DNA of 64,000 bases. Origin: Chlorobium chlorochromatii (GTDB lineage: Bacteria > Bacteroidota > Chlorobiia > Chlorobiales > Chlorobiaceae). The stretch spans positions 1-64,000 of the forward strand of contig DYND01000005.1 in the NCBI GenBank assembly GCA_020721255.1. The letters are read 5' to 3'. The notes beneath the pieces are model-generated. The model was given only the letters and a program-made list of their open reading frames with translations. It had not been told where the DNA came from and did no database searches. Of this stretch, positions 8,172 through 17,855 are shown one piece after another (within the stretch, counting starts at the first letter, position 1; each line of letters starts with the position of its first letter). Made by a program: the position numbers and the translations under genes.

Positions 8172-10505
8172 TCACGCCGCTGGTCGGCGATAGAGAAATT
8201 TCTGAAACTCGGTGAAGGTGGCAAGAATCTGCTCTGTACTGCCAAGAGCCGCCGTAGCATCGGGCAGCGCCTGATATTTAAGCTGTAAAAGATGCGGCAA
8301 CTTCTCCTGATCAAGCTCACCGACACCACTCTCAATGTATTTGGCAAGCACAAAAGCAACAAACTCGCGCTGTTTATCATCCAGTCCGTCATAAATGCTG
8401 TTTTGCGCCTCCGCCACCCTTGCTTTACGAGTGATTGGGCGCTGAGCAAAAGAGACGAATTCAAGCACATCGAAAAGATCGCTGTGTTCGGCATTGATCA
8501 GCTTCTGAATCGACTCAAGCTCCCCTTTTCCGTAACCAGCTTCGGCCAGCTTGGCGAGCAGCGCTTTACGTGTTTGCGGATTCGACCACAACACTCGCAG
8601 CTCCTCCTCACTCTTGAAACACTCCGGCAGCAGCACGCCAAACAATCCCTGTATAAACTCCTGTGCGGCGATCACTTTGCCATCAGCACTCCAGAACGAC
8701 GTTGCAACTGTATGCTGAATTTCACGCTCTTTGCCATCACTCAACTTGATCTTCAACGTTTTTCGAGGCTCATCGGATGGTTTTTCTGAAGATTCCGATG
8801 GTTGCTCGATGTATGGCAACGACTCATCCTGAATACACGCTTGCGCATCAGCCTCAGTTATGGTGGTCTGGTCAACTGGCTCACCATCCCACTCCACATC
8901 TCTGAAATGGTGGCAGGCATCAACAAAATCGTAGATGGTGAAGTACTCTTTACCGTCAAAAAGCCGTGTGCCGCGCCCGATAATCTGCTTGAACTCGATG
9001 ATACTGTTGATCGGTCGAAACAGTGCGATGTTCCGCACATTGCGCGCATTAACGCCCGTCGAGAGCTTTTGCGACGTCGTCAGCACCGTCGGAATTGTTT
9101 TGTCATTATCCTGAAAATCTTCCAGATGCTGTTCGCCCAGCTTGCCATCATTGGCCGTCACACGCACACAATAGTTCGACGAGGTGCTGCTTTTGTACTG
9201 GTTTATAAGGTCGCGAATCAGCGCCGCATGAGGTTGATTGGCACAGAAAACAATCGTCTTCTCCTGCGGATTAATGTTTGCCAGCAAAATCTGGACTCGT
9301 TTGGCTTCACGCGCCATAATTTCAATGGTGCGGTTGAAGTCGGGTTCGGTATAGAGCTTTCCCGCCTCAACCTCACCTTCAATAACCTGATCGTCTGACG
9401 TGTAGATGTAATCGTCAAGCGTGGTCTTGATGCGCTTGACGCGGAACGGAGTAAGAAAACCGTCGCTGATACCATCGTTCAGCGAATAGATAAAAACCGG
9501 CTCCCCAAAATAGGCGTAAGTATCGGCATTGTCGGTGCGTTTTGGCGTTGCAGTAAGGCCGACCTGCACTGCCGGAGAAAAATATTCGAGAATCCCCCGC
9601 CAGTTACCTTCGTTGTTGGCTCCGCCACGGTGGCACTCATCAATAATAATGAGGTCGAAATAGTCGGGAGGATAATTGCCAAAGCAAGGGGTATTATCCT
9701 TGCCAGTCATAAAGGTCTGGAAGATGGTAAAAAAGATGCTGCCGTTGGTTGGCACACGTCCCTGCTTACGCATTTCATCTGGATTGATGCGGACAAGTGC
9801 GTCGGCAGGAAAAGGAGAGAAATCGTTCATTGCCTGATTGGCAAGAATGTTGCGATCGGCAAGAAAAAGCGCACGAGGTCGCCGCTTGCCATCACGATTG
9901 AGGTTCCATCTGCTCTGAAAAAGTTTCCAGACAATCTGAAAAGCTATGAAAGTTTTACCCGTGCCGGTTGCCAGCGTCAGCAGAACACGCTGCTTCTCTT
10001 GCGCAATCGCTTCCAACGCTTTGTTGACTGCAAGTTCCTGGTAATAACGAACGGTCTTAGTGCCACCAATCTCCTCAAAGGGGATGCTGTTGAAGCGCTC
10101 TTCCCAGCAATTCGGTTCTGCAAAAGTCTTCAGCCACAGCTCCTCCGGCGTTGGAAAAACATCAATCAGTGCTTCGGCGCCACTTTTCATGCAAATCTGA
10201 TAAATCTCCCGCCCATTCGTGGCAAACGTAGTGGCAAGCCCAAGTTTTTCAGCATAATTCTTCGCCTGCGCCACCCCTTCGCCAACCTCAAGGTCACTGC
10301 TTTTAGCCTCTATCACCGCCAGCTTTCTGCCTCGATACACAAGCACGTAATCCGCCGTCAACGATTTACCTCGACTGCCACCAGTCTGAATCCTGCCCGC
10401 AGTAATCGAATATTCGCGCAGAACTTTTGTGCCCGCTACAACTCCCCAGCCGCTCGCCTGCAGTTGCGGGTCAATAAGTTCAGCTCTCGTTTCGGCTTCG
10501 TTCAT
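8172..10505 (-). CDS. hsdR: Type I restriction endonuclease subunit R
   Basis: 777 aa: VIEAKSSDLEVGEGVAQAKNYAEKLG nuclease-like region, LATGTGKTFIAFQ, IIDECHRGG, GLTATPKRTDN, FKQIIGRGTRLFDGKEYFTIYDFV. Confidence 0.95.
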   Translation of the reverse strand: MNEAETRAELIDPQLQASGWGVVAGTKVLREYSITAGRIQTGGSRGKSLTADYVLVYRGRKLAVIEAKSSDLEVGEGVAQAKNYAEKLGLATTFATNGREIYQICMKSGAEALIDVFPTPEELWLKTFAEPNCWEERFNSIPFEEIGGTKTVRYYQELAVNKALEAIAQEKQRVLLTLATGTGKTFIAFQIVWKLFQSRWNLNRDGKRRPRALFLADRNILANQAMNDFSPFPADALVRINPDEMRKQGRVPTNGSIFFTIFQTFMTGKDNTPCFGNYPPDYFDLIIIDECHRGGANNEGNWRGILEYFSPAVQVGLTATPKRTDNADTYAYFGEPVFIYSLNDGISDGFLTPFRVKRIKTTLDDYIYTSDDQVIEGEVEAGKLYTEPDFNRTIEIMAREAKRVQILLANINPQEKTIVFCANQPHAALIRDLINQYKSSTSSNYCVRVTANDGKLGEQHLEDFQDNDKTIPTVLTTSQKLSTGVNARNVRNIALFRPINSIIEFKQIIGRGTRLFDGKEYFTIYDFVDACHHFRDVEWDGEPVDQTTITEADAQACIQDESLPYIEQPSESSEKPSDEPRKTLKIKLSDGKEREIQHTVATSFWSADGKVIAAQEFIQGLFGVLLPECFKSEEELRVLWSNPQTRKALLAKLAEAGYGKGELESIQKLINAEHSDLFDVLEFVSFAQRPITRKARVAEAQNSIYDGLDDKQREFVAFVLAKYIESGVGELDQEKLPHLLQLKYQALPDATAALGSTEQILATFTEFQKFLYRRPAA

Positions 10506-10629
10506 ACATCAGTCAAATGAGGATTATGCAAGGATGTCAAAGTTTTGCGTTTAAAGAAGCAAAATATTTAAAATGAATAACTTAGATAATTAATAAATAT
10601 TTATTTGTGCTTTGCTTTTAAATAAGAAG

Positions 10630-12045
10630 TCAAGCCCAAAATGGCACATAACTACGATACCGTGTTGAGCTTTGAGTCAAATCTGCCAATTTAATTTTTT
10701 CAGCATCTAAAGTTGCTGCAATAACTTGGGAAACTGTAGCACTTTTGCTTTCAGGTAGTTTAAACCGATCACGAAGACTTTGATTAGTCATACGCTCATT
10801 CATCACATAACGCAAACAACAATGCTGATAACAAGCACGAATACGGTCGTTGCGATCCATGTCATCAACTAACTGATGAGCAAACAAAACTGCTGTGGTT
10901 CGACATTCGCCTACACGGAAATCAGGTGCTGGCAGTTGGTAAACTTCGGCAGCCTGAATTACCTTGTCCACTCCACTTCCTTTTTCTTCACAAATCCCCA
11001 GCCTTCGCATGAGAGCAGCAAATCGCTCATTGCGTGAACGGTATTCATCAATAAAACGATCAGGAGAAATGAATGGTTTTCCTGGATTTGAAATCTCTAT
11101 TCGGTCGTTATAGAGTTCAATCATTACTGATGTTCCTGATTCAGTAAGATCCTGATGAATCAGAGCGTTTGCGACCAATTCTCGTATAGCAATCTCAGGA
11201 AACATCTTTACTTCTCGGCGAAGAGCAAGTTCGATAACCTCATTTGAAGGGATCAAGCCATTGATATATTCCAATAATCCCTGAAAACCCACTGCGTATC
11301 CTTTTACTCCTTGCTGATCAGATTTTGTTTTCAATTTGTTGTTACCATCATAAACAATAACACGTGGAGCTTTCCGTGCCAGTTGCTCAAACTGAGCCAG
11401 CGTTTTCGCAAAGAGGAGAGCACCAAGATTGTTAATAGTCCAGAGCTTACCAGTCCTCTCAATCAATTGATCACTACTCAATCTCTCCAAAACTCCAGAT
11501 CGAGTGGATGGATAGGGTAGATGTAAAAGATCAAAATAGCTTTGGGTATCAAGAAATTGCACAACTGTCTGACCATCGCACCTGGTCATTACTGGCTTGA
11601 GTACCCAATCCTGATCTCCTTCGGCAAAAATGCGCTTCAAGTGATCCGCTGTCATGGAAACCAAATCTTCACCAGCACGCATCAAATAGGCTCCATCAAA
11701 ATCAAGAGGTTTCCCTATAGGGCGAGAAGGTATCTTAAAAACCAGTACTCTTCCATCAGGATGACACAGTTCAAATACCTCAACTCTAAAGCGCAGCTTT
11801 TGCACAATAAGAGCCTTCATATCATTGAGATGAGATTCAGACAAAAAGGCTTGTGTTCCAACTACCCTACGCGGTGGCTTATCTGTTACACCAAGGACAA
11901 GACAACCACCCTTTTCATTAGCCAACGCAACGCAATAGCGAAGCAACCTCGTAGTGTCGAACTGGTTTGAAGCCGTTTTAAATTCTAAAATTTCGTTTTC
12001 TGCAGGTGCGGCCAACCATCTATTCAGAATATCAAGTGTTATCAT
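10630..12045 (-). CDS. AlbA/Schlafen-type ATP-binding domain transcriptional regulator-like protein
   Basis: ENEILEFKTASNQFDTTRLLRYCVALANEKGGCLVLGVTDK (AlbA_2) plus C-terminal REVKMFPEIAIRELVANALIHQD...IEISNPGKP ATPase-like region. Confidence 0.85.
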   Translation of the reverse strand: MITLDILNRWLAAPAENEILEFKTASNQFDTTRLLRYCVALANEKGGCLVLGVTDKPPRRVVGTQAFLSESHLNDMKALIVQKLRFRVEVFELCHPDGRVLVFKIPSRPIGKPLDFDGAYLMRAGEDLVSMTADHLKRIFAEGDQDWVLKPVMTRCDGQTVVQFLDTQSYFDLLHLPYPSTRSGVLERLSSDQLIERTGKLWTINNLGALLFAKTLAQFEQLARKAPRVIVYDGNNKLKTKSDQQGVKGYAVGFQGLLEYINGLIPSNEVIELALRREVKMFPEIAIRELVANALIHQDLTESGTSVMIELYNDRIEISNPGKPFISPDRFIDEYRSRNERFAALMRRLGICEEKGSGVDKVIQAAEVYQLPAPDFRVGECRTTAVLFAHQLVDDMDRNDRIRACYQHCCLRYVMNERMTNQSLRDRFKLPESKSATVSQVIAATLDAEKIKLADLTQSSTRYRSYVPFWA

Positions 12046-13223
12046 AATTCCCCCATGAACGCCTGGTGCAGCATTGACCTCTTCAGCTCATCGAGCGCCA
12101 AAAGCTTTTGCCGGTAAATCGCTTCGAGACGTTTGGTTTCTTCGCGTAAAGAATCCAGTTTTTCGACAATTCGTTGCTGCTCGACAAGTTTTGGTGGCAA
12201 CCAAATCGTAAGAGCATTCCATTTTGATTTGTTAATTATGGGCAATGTTGCCTGAGCAGAGTGAAAAACAACTTTCTGTTGAAAATCATGAGTCAACATC
12301 TTATAATAAATAAACTTATAAAATATTCCACTAAAAGGAGTCAACGTGTTAATTTGCTGATTCGTAGTAATATCGAAATCACAGAACCCGCACTTACCAA
12401 TTGTACCAATACACACCATCAACACAGAGCCTGCCGAAACTTTGCGAGCTTGCTCCAATCCCTTTTGGCTGAGTTTATCTTTGTCATAATCCAATGACCC
12501 ATCTTCATTGAAATCCCCCGGTTTTACAAATGAAATAAAGTCACCATAATTTGACTTGTCGGCAGTTTTAGGCGTTGAACCGGTCTGCGTCGTACCGAGT
12601 TCTCCCAGACGCCTCTCCACCCACCCGTCATCGCGCTGGGCGAAAACGGCATTCAAATACGAGTCAAAAAGCGCACGGGCGTTCTTGAGATTCCTTTCGG
12701 CATTCGCTCTCGCGGTGGCAATAGCCGCAAATGCTTCGTCGAGCACAGCGACGATATGCTGCTGTTCAGGAAGTGGGGGAACAGGAATTGCAACTTCTTT
12801 AAGTTTGCTTCCAGACAACTCTTTAAAAGTTGCTCCTGTTCCAAGCGAGTTTAGTAAATCGACAATACTAACGCAATAATAATAAAGAAACTTGTAATTG
12901 AGATTCCTGCCCGTAATCAAACCTTTGCAGCCCTGATTCGTCGCCATCGGTTCAGTATTGATAACCAGATGCCCGATTGGAGCACGTGAAGAAAGAATCA
13001 CTGAGTAAGGAGGCAACATTCTTGCAGAACTGTTGCAAAGCCCCAAGTCAGTAATCTTTCGTTCAGTATCCTCTACGAAAGGGCTTTGACGTTTACCCAT
13101 CTCGGCTGGAGTAATCCACAAATACCGACCATCCCAATATTCATCAATTCCTGTTTTAGGAGTTCCTCCGTTTATAACTTCGCACACTTCCCCGAGCTTC
13201 TTCATTTCCCATCCAGCTTTCAT
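12042..13223 (-). CDS. hsdS: Type I restriction enzyme specificity subunit S
   Basis: Two TRD repeats, PPLPEQQHIVAVLDEAFAAI and PPKLVEQQRIVEKLDSLREETKRLE. Confidence 0.95.
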   Translation of the reverse strand: MKAGWEMKKLGEVCEVINGGTPKTGIDEYWDGRYLWITPAEMGKRQSPFVEDTERKITDLGLCNSSARMLPPYSVILSSRAPIGHLVINTEPMATNQGCKGLITGRNLNYKFLYYYCVSIVDLLNSLGTGATFKELSGSKLKEVAIPVPPLPEQQHIVAVLDEAFAAIATARANAERNLKNARALFDSYLNAVFAQRDDGWVERRLGELGTTQTGSTPKTADKSNYGDFISFVKPGDFNEDGSLDYDKDKLSQKGLEQARKVSAGSVLMVCIGTIGKCGFCDFDITTNQQINTLTPFSGIFYKFIYYKMLTHDFQQKVVFHSAQATLPIINKSKWNALTIWLPPKLVEQQRIVEKLDSLREETKRLEAIYRQKLLALDELKRSMLHQAFMGEL

Positions 13224-14257
13224 TCCACAACCTCCCCTGCATCCCACAACCGAAGCCGCTCGGCAATAGCGTCAGGGCTTGGTAGATCATCACGATAAGC
13301 TTCAGGCAGTTCTGGAAACACCGTGTAGGTTGCAACACCGATTGGGCGACTTGCGGTGCGCAGGGCATATTCAACCACAGTCTTGTTTTTGTCGCGACAG
13401 ATGATGATGCCGATTGGCGCATGTTCACCCTCCAGCCGCTCCTGCCTGTCAAGCGCTTCAAGGTAAAACTCCATCTTACCTTTGTGCTCCGGTTGAAATG
13501 CTCCGATTTTAAGCTCTATGGCAACAAGGCAACGCAAGCGGCGGTGAAAAAGCAGCAGGTCAATAAAGTACTCCTGCCCGCCAACCTCCAAGCGGTGCTG
13601 ATTGCCAATAAAGGTAAAAGAGCCTCCCATTTCTGCCAGAAAACGACGCAGGTTCTGCACCAATGCCTGCTCCAGTTGTCGCTCGGAGTGTTCATCGGCC
13701 AACTCCAGAAAGTCGAAGGTGTAGTGATCTTTAACCGCCAGCACAGCCTGAGCTTGCAGTTCAGGTGTGAGAGTTTTATCAAAATTGGTCTGGTTGAGCA
13801 GGTATTTTTCGTAGCTCTTGTTATCCACCTGATGCTGAAGCACCGCCTTCGTCCAGCCAAAGCGAGCCGTCGCCCGAAGATAAAATTCACGCTCCAGCTC
13901 GTCTTTACATCGAGTGAAAATTACAAGATTTTTAGCCCAGCTAATTTCTCTAACCAATGGTTGGAGAATTGGCTGATCTCGATAGGTGCCAAAAAACTGA
14001 CGCATGAACCAGAGATTTTGCGCAGAAAATCCGTTTCGACCTGGAAATTCTACTTGTAAATCGCGGGCAAGAGTCTCTACAACAGCCTTTCCCCAACCAA
14101 GTTTTTTTTGCTTCAAATCAATAGATTCGCCAATCTCCCAATAGAGTTTCACCATCTCCGTATTCACCGCACGGAATGCCTGATACTGACGCTGGCGGAT
14201 ACGAGCCTTGATATCGACAAGAAACTCCTTGTAATCATTCGTCATAAGATCACTCAT
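13220..14257 (-). CDS. YhcG/DUF1016 family PDDEXK nuclease-like protein
   Basis: 345 aa with GWGKAVVETLARDLQVEFPGRNGFSAQNLWFMRQFF and EYFIDLLLFHRRLRCLVAIELKIGAFQPEHKGKMEFYLEALD. Confidence 0.92.
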   Translation of the reverse strand: MSDLMTNDYKEFLVDIKARIRQRQYQAFRAVNTEMVKLYWEIGESIDLKQKKLGWGKAVVETLARDLQVEFPGRNGFSAQNLWFMRQFFGTYRDQPILQPLVREISWAKNLVIFTRCKDELEREFYLRATARFGWTKAVLQHQVDNKSYEKYLLNQTNFDKTLTPELQAQAVLAVKDHYTFDFLELADEHSERQLEQALVQNLRRFLAEMGGSFTFIGNQHRLEVGGQEYFIDLLLFHRRLRCLVAIELKIGAFQPEHKGKMEFYLEALDRQERLEGEHAPIGIIICRDKNKTVVEYALRTASRPIGVATYTVFPELPEAYRDDLPSPDAIAERLRLWDAGEVVE

Positions 14258-15708
14258 AACAGCCCCCGAATCCCACGCAGCACCCCCACGCTCTCCGCAT
14301 CAAGCGCCACAATCTCATCCATAATATCCTGCGGCGTGCGGTGCGCCACTTCGCCGCCGCTATTGGGATTCTTGACCGAGAGATCCCACGTTATGCGGTC
14401 AACGTCGGCAATGCTGACACTCCACGATTTTGCAGAATCAGCATGGCTTTTCTGCAACGCCACAAACTCCGCCAGATCATTATCGTTCAGTGGATTGGTT
14501 TTACCGAGGTTGCGCCCGGGATCGAGCTGATAGTACCAGATGCTCCTCGTCGGCGCGCCCTTCTCAAAAAAGAGGACAACCGTTTTAACGCCCGCGCCCT
14601 GAAACGTGCCGCCCGGGCAGTCGAGCACGGTGTGCAGCGTGCAGCTTTCGAGCAGCAGTTTGCGCAGGCTGACGGAAGCGTTATCGGTATTGGAGAGAAA
14701 GGTGTTTTTAATAACAATGCCAGCCCTGCCGCCAGCTTTGAGAATTTTGATGAAATGCTGGAGAAAGAGAAAGGCGGTCTCGCCCGACTTGATGGGAAAG
14801 TTCTGCTGCACCTCGGCCCGCTCTTTGCCGCCAAACGGCGGATTGGCAATGATAATGTCGAAGCGGTCGCGCTCCTGAATATCGGTGAGATTTTCGGCAA
14901 GCGTGTTGGTATGCACAATATTTGGCGCTTCAACACCGTGCAGAATCATGTTCATAATGCCAATGATGTAGGCTAACCCCTTTTTCTCTTTGCCATAAAA
15001 GGTGCTTTTCTGCAACGTCTCCATATCGCTTGTGGTCAAGCTCTTGCTCGCCCGCAAATAGTCGTATGCTTCGGCCAGAAAGCCCGCCGAACCAACAGCG
15101 CCATCGTAAATCTTCTGCCCGATAACGGGCGCAACAACCTGAACAATCGCTTTAATGAGCGGACGTGGCGTGTAATATTCGCCTCCATTACGCCCGGCAT
15201 TACCCATGTTTTTGATTTTACTCTCGTACAGGTGCGACATTTCGTGCTTCTCCGCATTGGTACGGAAGCGCAACTCATCAATCAGGTTAATCACCTCGCG
15301 TAAATTATAACCGCTCTGAATACGATTTTTCAACTCGCTGAAAATTTCGCCAATCTTGTACTGAATGGTAGCAGAACTCTCAGCCGACGTTTTAAAGCTT
15401 TTCAAGTAGGGAAACAGTTCACGATCAACAAAATCCTTGAGGTCGTCGCCCGTTGCCGCGCGATTGTGGTCAATTTTACCATCAGCAGTTTTCGGTGCTG
15501 CCCATGACTGCCAGCGAAACGAAGGAGTAAAAAGCGGTACATACAGCGTTCCCGAAAGCGCCGCCGCCATCTGCTTATCCTGCTCAAAATCATCAAGATA
15601 TTTAAGAAAAAGTATCCACGATGTCTGTTCTATGTAATCGAGCTCACTACCACAACCTGCGTCTTTGTGGAGGATATCGTCAATATTCTTGAAGGTCTGT
15701 TCAAACAA
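14254..15708 (-). CDS. hsdM: Type I restriction-modification methyltransferase subunit M
   Basis: DIIANPPFGG (NPPF), GEYYTPRPLIKAIVQVVAPVIGQKIYDGAVGSAGFL; likely TTG start at 15708 preceded by GGAGAAG. Confidence 0.95.
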   Translation of the reverse strand: MFEQTFKNIDDILHKDAGCGSELDYIEQTSWILFLKYLDDFEQDKQMAAALSGTLYVPLFTPSFRWQSWAAPKTADGKIDHNRAATGDDLKDFVDRELFPYLKSFKTSAESSATIQYKIGEIFSELKNRIQSGYNLREVINLIDELRFRTNAEKHEMSHLYESKIKNMGNAGRNGGEYYTPRPLIKAIVQVVAPVIGQKIYDGAVGSAGFLAEAYDYLRASKSLTTSDMETLQKSTFYGKEKKGLAYIIGIMNMILHGVEAPNIVHTNTLAENLTDIQERDRFDIIIANPPFGGKERAEVQQNFPIKSGETAFLFLQHFIKILKAGGRAGIVIKNTFLSNTDNASVSLRKLLLESCTLHTVLDCPGGTFQGAGVKTVVLFFEKGAPTRSIWYYQLDPGRNLGKTNPLNDNDLAEFVALQKSHADSAKSWSVSIADVDRITWDLSVKNPNSGGEVAHRTPQDIMDEIVALDAESVGVLRGIRGLL

Positions 15709-15979
15709 TGTTCTTCTCCGTAATAATCTTTTGCTGATAATGGTGAATCTTGCCACAAAACAATGGCTCTGGGTGCACCGGGAAACGTCTGGAATATAGC
15801 ACAGACAAGTGTTATGCAACCATCACGTGCAGATGGTTGCGGTATGAAAAACCATTTTTCAAAACACGAAAACTTTTACGAAAACTTTGATGTTACGAAA
15901 GAAAAGACTAAAATAGTCCGGTATCCGAATCAACACGAAATCAACAACCAACCAACTTTTATAAAACTTTTATAAAATT

Positions 15980-16513
15980 ATGCAAATCACTATAAATAAT
16001 CGTCAGTACGAAGCTAATGCCGGGGATCGGTTGCTCGACATCGCACGCTCAAATCACGAACATATAGGATATTTTTGTGGCGGCAATGCGCTTTGCCAAA
16101 CCTGCTACGTAAAAGTACTTGAGGGTGCTGAGCTGCTCTCACCGTTGAATGACGACGAAAAGGCGCTGCTTTCGGATAATCTTATCCGCGAAGGAACAAG
16201 AATGGCGTGCCAGACGACGGTTGAAAAACCAGGAACAATACGCTTTATTTCGGCAGTGGAAGAGGTTAAGCAGATGTTTGAAACAAATCCAATACAACTT
16301 GCTGGCTATGCAGGAAAAATGGGATGGGAAGCAATGGTCAAATTTCCCGACACACTGCAATATCAGTCGAAAAGAGAGCTTGATTTAATGGATGTTATCG
16401 CCGATGTGCTCAGCAGTATTGGATACGCATTCAAGCTGATCAGCAAAGCTTTAGCGCCGTCGTGCTCTTGCTCAACAGAGCGCTGCGACTGCAACACCGC
16501 AAAGGTTAATTGA
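15980..16513 (+). CDS. 2Fe-2S ferredoxin-domain protein, similar in style to chlorosome envelope CsmI/J/X proteins
   Basis: CGGNALCQTCYVKV...MACQ adrenodoxin-like cluster motif; C-terminal AMVKFPDTLQYQ..., Cys-rich tail SCSCSTERCDC. Confidence 0.7.
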   Translation: MQITINNRQYEANAGDRLLDIARSNHEHIGYFCGGNALCQTCYVKVLEGAELLSPLNDDEKALLSDNLIREGTRMACQTTVEKPGTIRFISAVEEVKQMFETNPIQLAGYAGKMGWEAMVKFPDTLQYQSKRELDLMDVIADVLSSIGYAFKLISKALAPSCSCSTERCDCNTAKVN

Positions 16514-16540
16514 GCGACTCAACAAATTGAGTATATTTGA

Positions 16541-16592
16541 GGCAACTCTTTTCATGGTGGAAAAAAACACCGAGAAAGAGTTGCCTTTTTCT
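16541..16592 (+). terminator. Rho-independent terminator-like hairpin
   Basis: ggcaactcttt ... aaagagttgcc followed by ttttt. Confidence 0.75.
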
Positions 16593-16711
16593 GTTTCTCT
16601 GTTGCAATAACCATACCAAAGCCGATGGGACACCTTTCTGATATCGGACATGTAGAGTTTGATCTTGGCGCAAAAACCCTTGAGCGCTGGCTTATCAAAC
16701 CTGAAAAAACC

Positions 16712-17845
16712 ATGAGCATTGTGCTTGGCATCCCCAGAGAACGAGCTCAGGATGAACGACGGGTGGCACTTTCTCCAGCCGGTGTACAAATTCTGGTTGA
16801 AGAAGGCATTCAGGTTGTGGTTGAAAAGGCGGCCGGAAGCTTCTGCAACTTCAGCGATCTTGATTATGGCGAAGCGGGCGCAACTGTTGTGGACTCGCCC
16901 GAAGAGCTTTATGAGCAGTGTAATGTTATTGTGAAAGTTTCGCCTCCACAACTGGATGAGCTACAGCTCTTTACAAATGGGCAGTTACTTATTTCGGCAC
17001 TGCATCTCAGTACCGTAACACCGCAATTGCTGAAAACACTGATCGAAAAGAATATTACTGCCATCGGCTTTGAGTTTATCGAAACGCGGGATGGCGAGCT
17101 GCCAATCGTAAGAACGTTGAGCGAAATTGCCGGCTCGCTTGCTGTACAGACAGCGGCAAAATATCTTGAAACAGGGTATGGTGGAAGTGGCATTCTGCTT
17201 GGTGGTATAGCGGGTGTTCCACCGGCACACGTCACCATTATCGGAGCGGGAACCGTGGGGCTTTTTGCTGCGCAGGATGCGCTGGGGCTTGGTGCACAGG
17301 TGACCGTTATCGACAAGGAGATCAATCGTCTGAGACGATTTGAGGCATTTTTCAACCGCCATCTGGTCACAGCAATTGCCAACGATCATTACATTGCGGA
17401 GCTGGCAAAAACGTCGGATGTGCTGATTGGCGCGTTAAGCCCAAAACAGAAAATTTTCAAGCCTTTAGTGAATGAGCAGGTGGTCAAGTCGATGAAATCC
17501 GGTTCGGTGATTATCGACGTCTCGATTGATCAGGGTGCCTGTTTTGCCACAAGCCGCCACACGTCACACACCAACCCTATTTACGTCAAGCACGGGGTAA
17601 CGCACTACTGCGTCCCCAATATTCCTTCGGCAGTCGCAAAAACGGCATCATTCGCGCTCACCAATACCTTGCTTCCTTTTCTCCTGAAACTCACCGAACA
17701 CGAAACTATTTCTGATATTCTCTGGAAAAGCCACAGTTTACGACGCGGAACGTATCTCTTTAAAGGATACGTCACAAAAAAAATCCTTGCCGATCTGACC
17801 GATGTGCCGTTCAGGGAGATTGATATGCTCCTCGCCGCAAGCTAA
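16712..17845 (+). CDS. ald: Alanine dehydrogenase
   Basis: MSIVLGIPRERAQDERRVALSPAGV..., HVTIIGAGTVGLFAAQDALGLGAQVTVID; start assigned to the conserved N-terminus. Confidence 0.88.
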   Translation: MSIVLGIPRERAQDERRVALSPAGVQILVEEGIQVVVEKAAGSFCNFSDLDYGEAGATVVDSPEELYEQCNVIVKVSPPQLDELQLFTNGQLLISALHLSTVTPQLLKTLIEKNITAIGFEFIETRDGELPIVRTLSEIAGSLAVQTAAKYLETGYGGSGILLGGIAGVPPAHVTIIGAGTVGLFAAQDALGLGAQVTVIDKEINRLRRFEAFFNRHLVTAIANDHYIAELAKTSDVLIGALSPKQKIFKPLVNEQVVKSMKSGSVIIDVSIDQGACFATSRHTSHTNPIYVKHGVTHYCVPNIPSAVAKTASFALTNTLLPFLLKLTEHETISDILWKSHSLRRGTYLFKGYVTKKILADLTDVPFREIDMLLAAS

Positions 17846-17855
17846 TGGCAGCAAA

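Noticed and set aside
9630-10520. 296-aa plus-strand ORF opposite hsdR
   Set aside because: Antisense shadow of a well-supported hsdR coding frame; translation has no coherent motifs
13421-14059. 212-aa plus-strand ORF opposite the DUF1016 gene
   Set aside because: Shadow ORF within a conserved coding region
14341-14976. 211-aa plus-strand ORF opposite hsdM
   Set aside because: Antisense shadow of hsdM, which has clear NPPF and SAM motifs in the opposite frame
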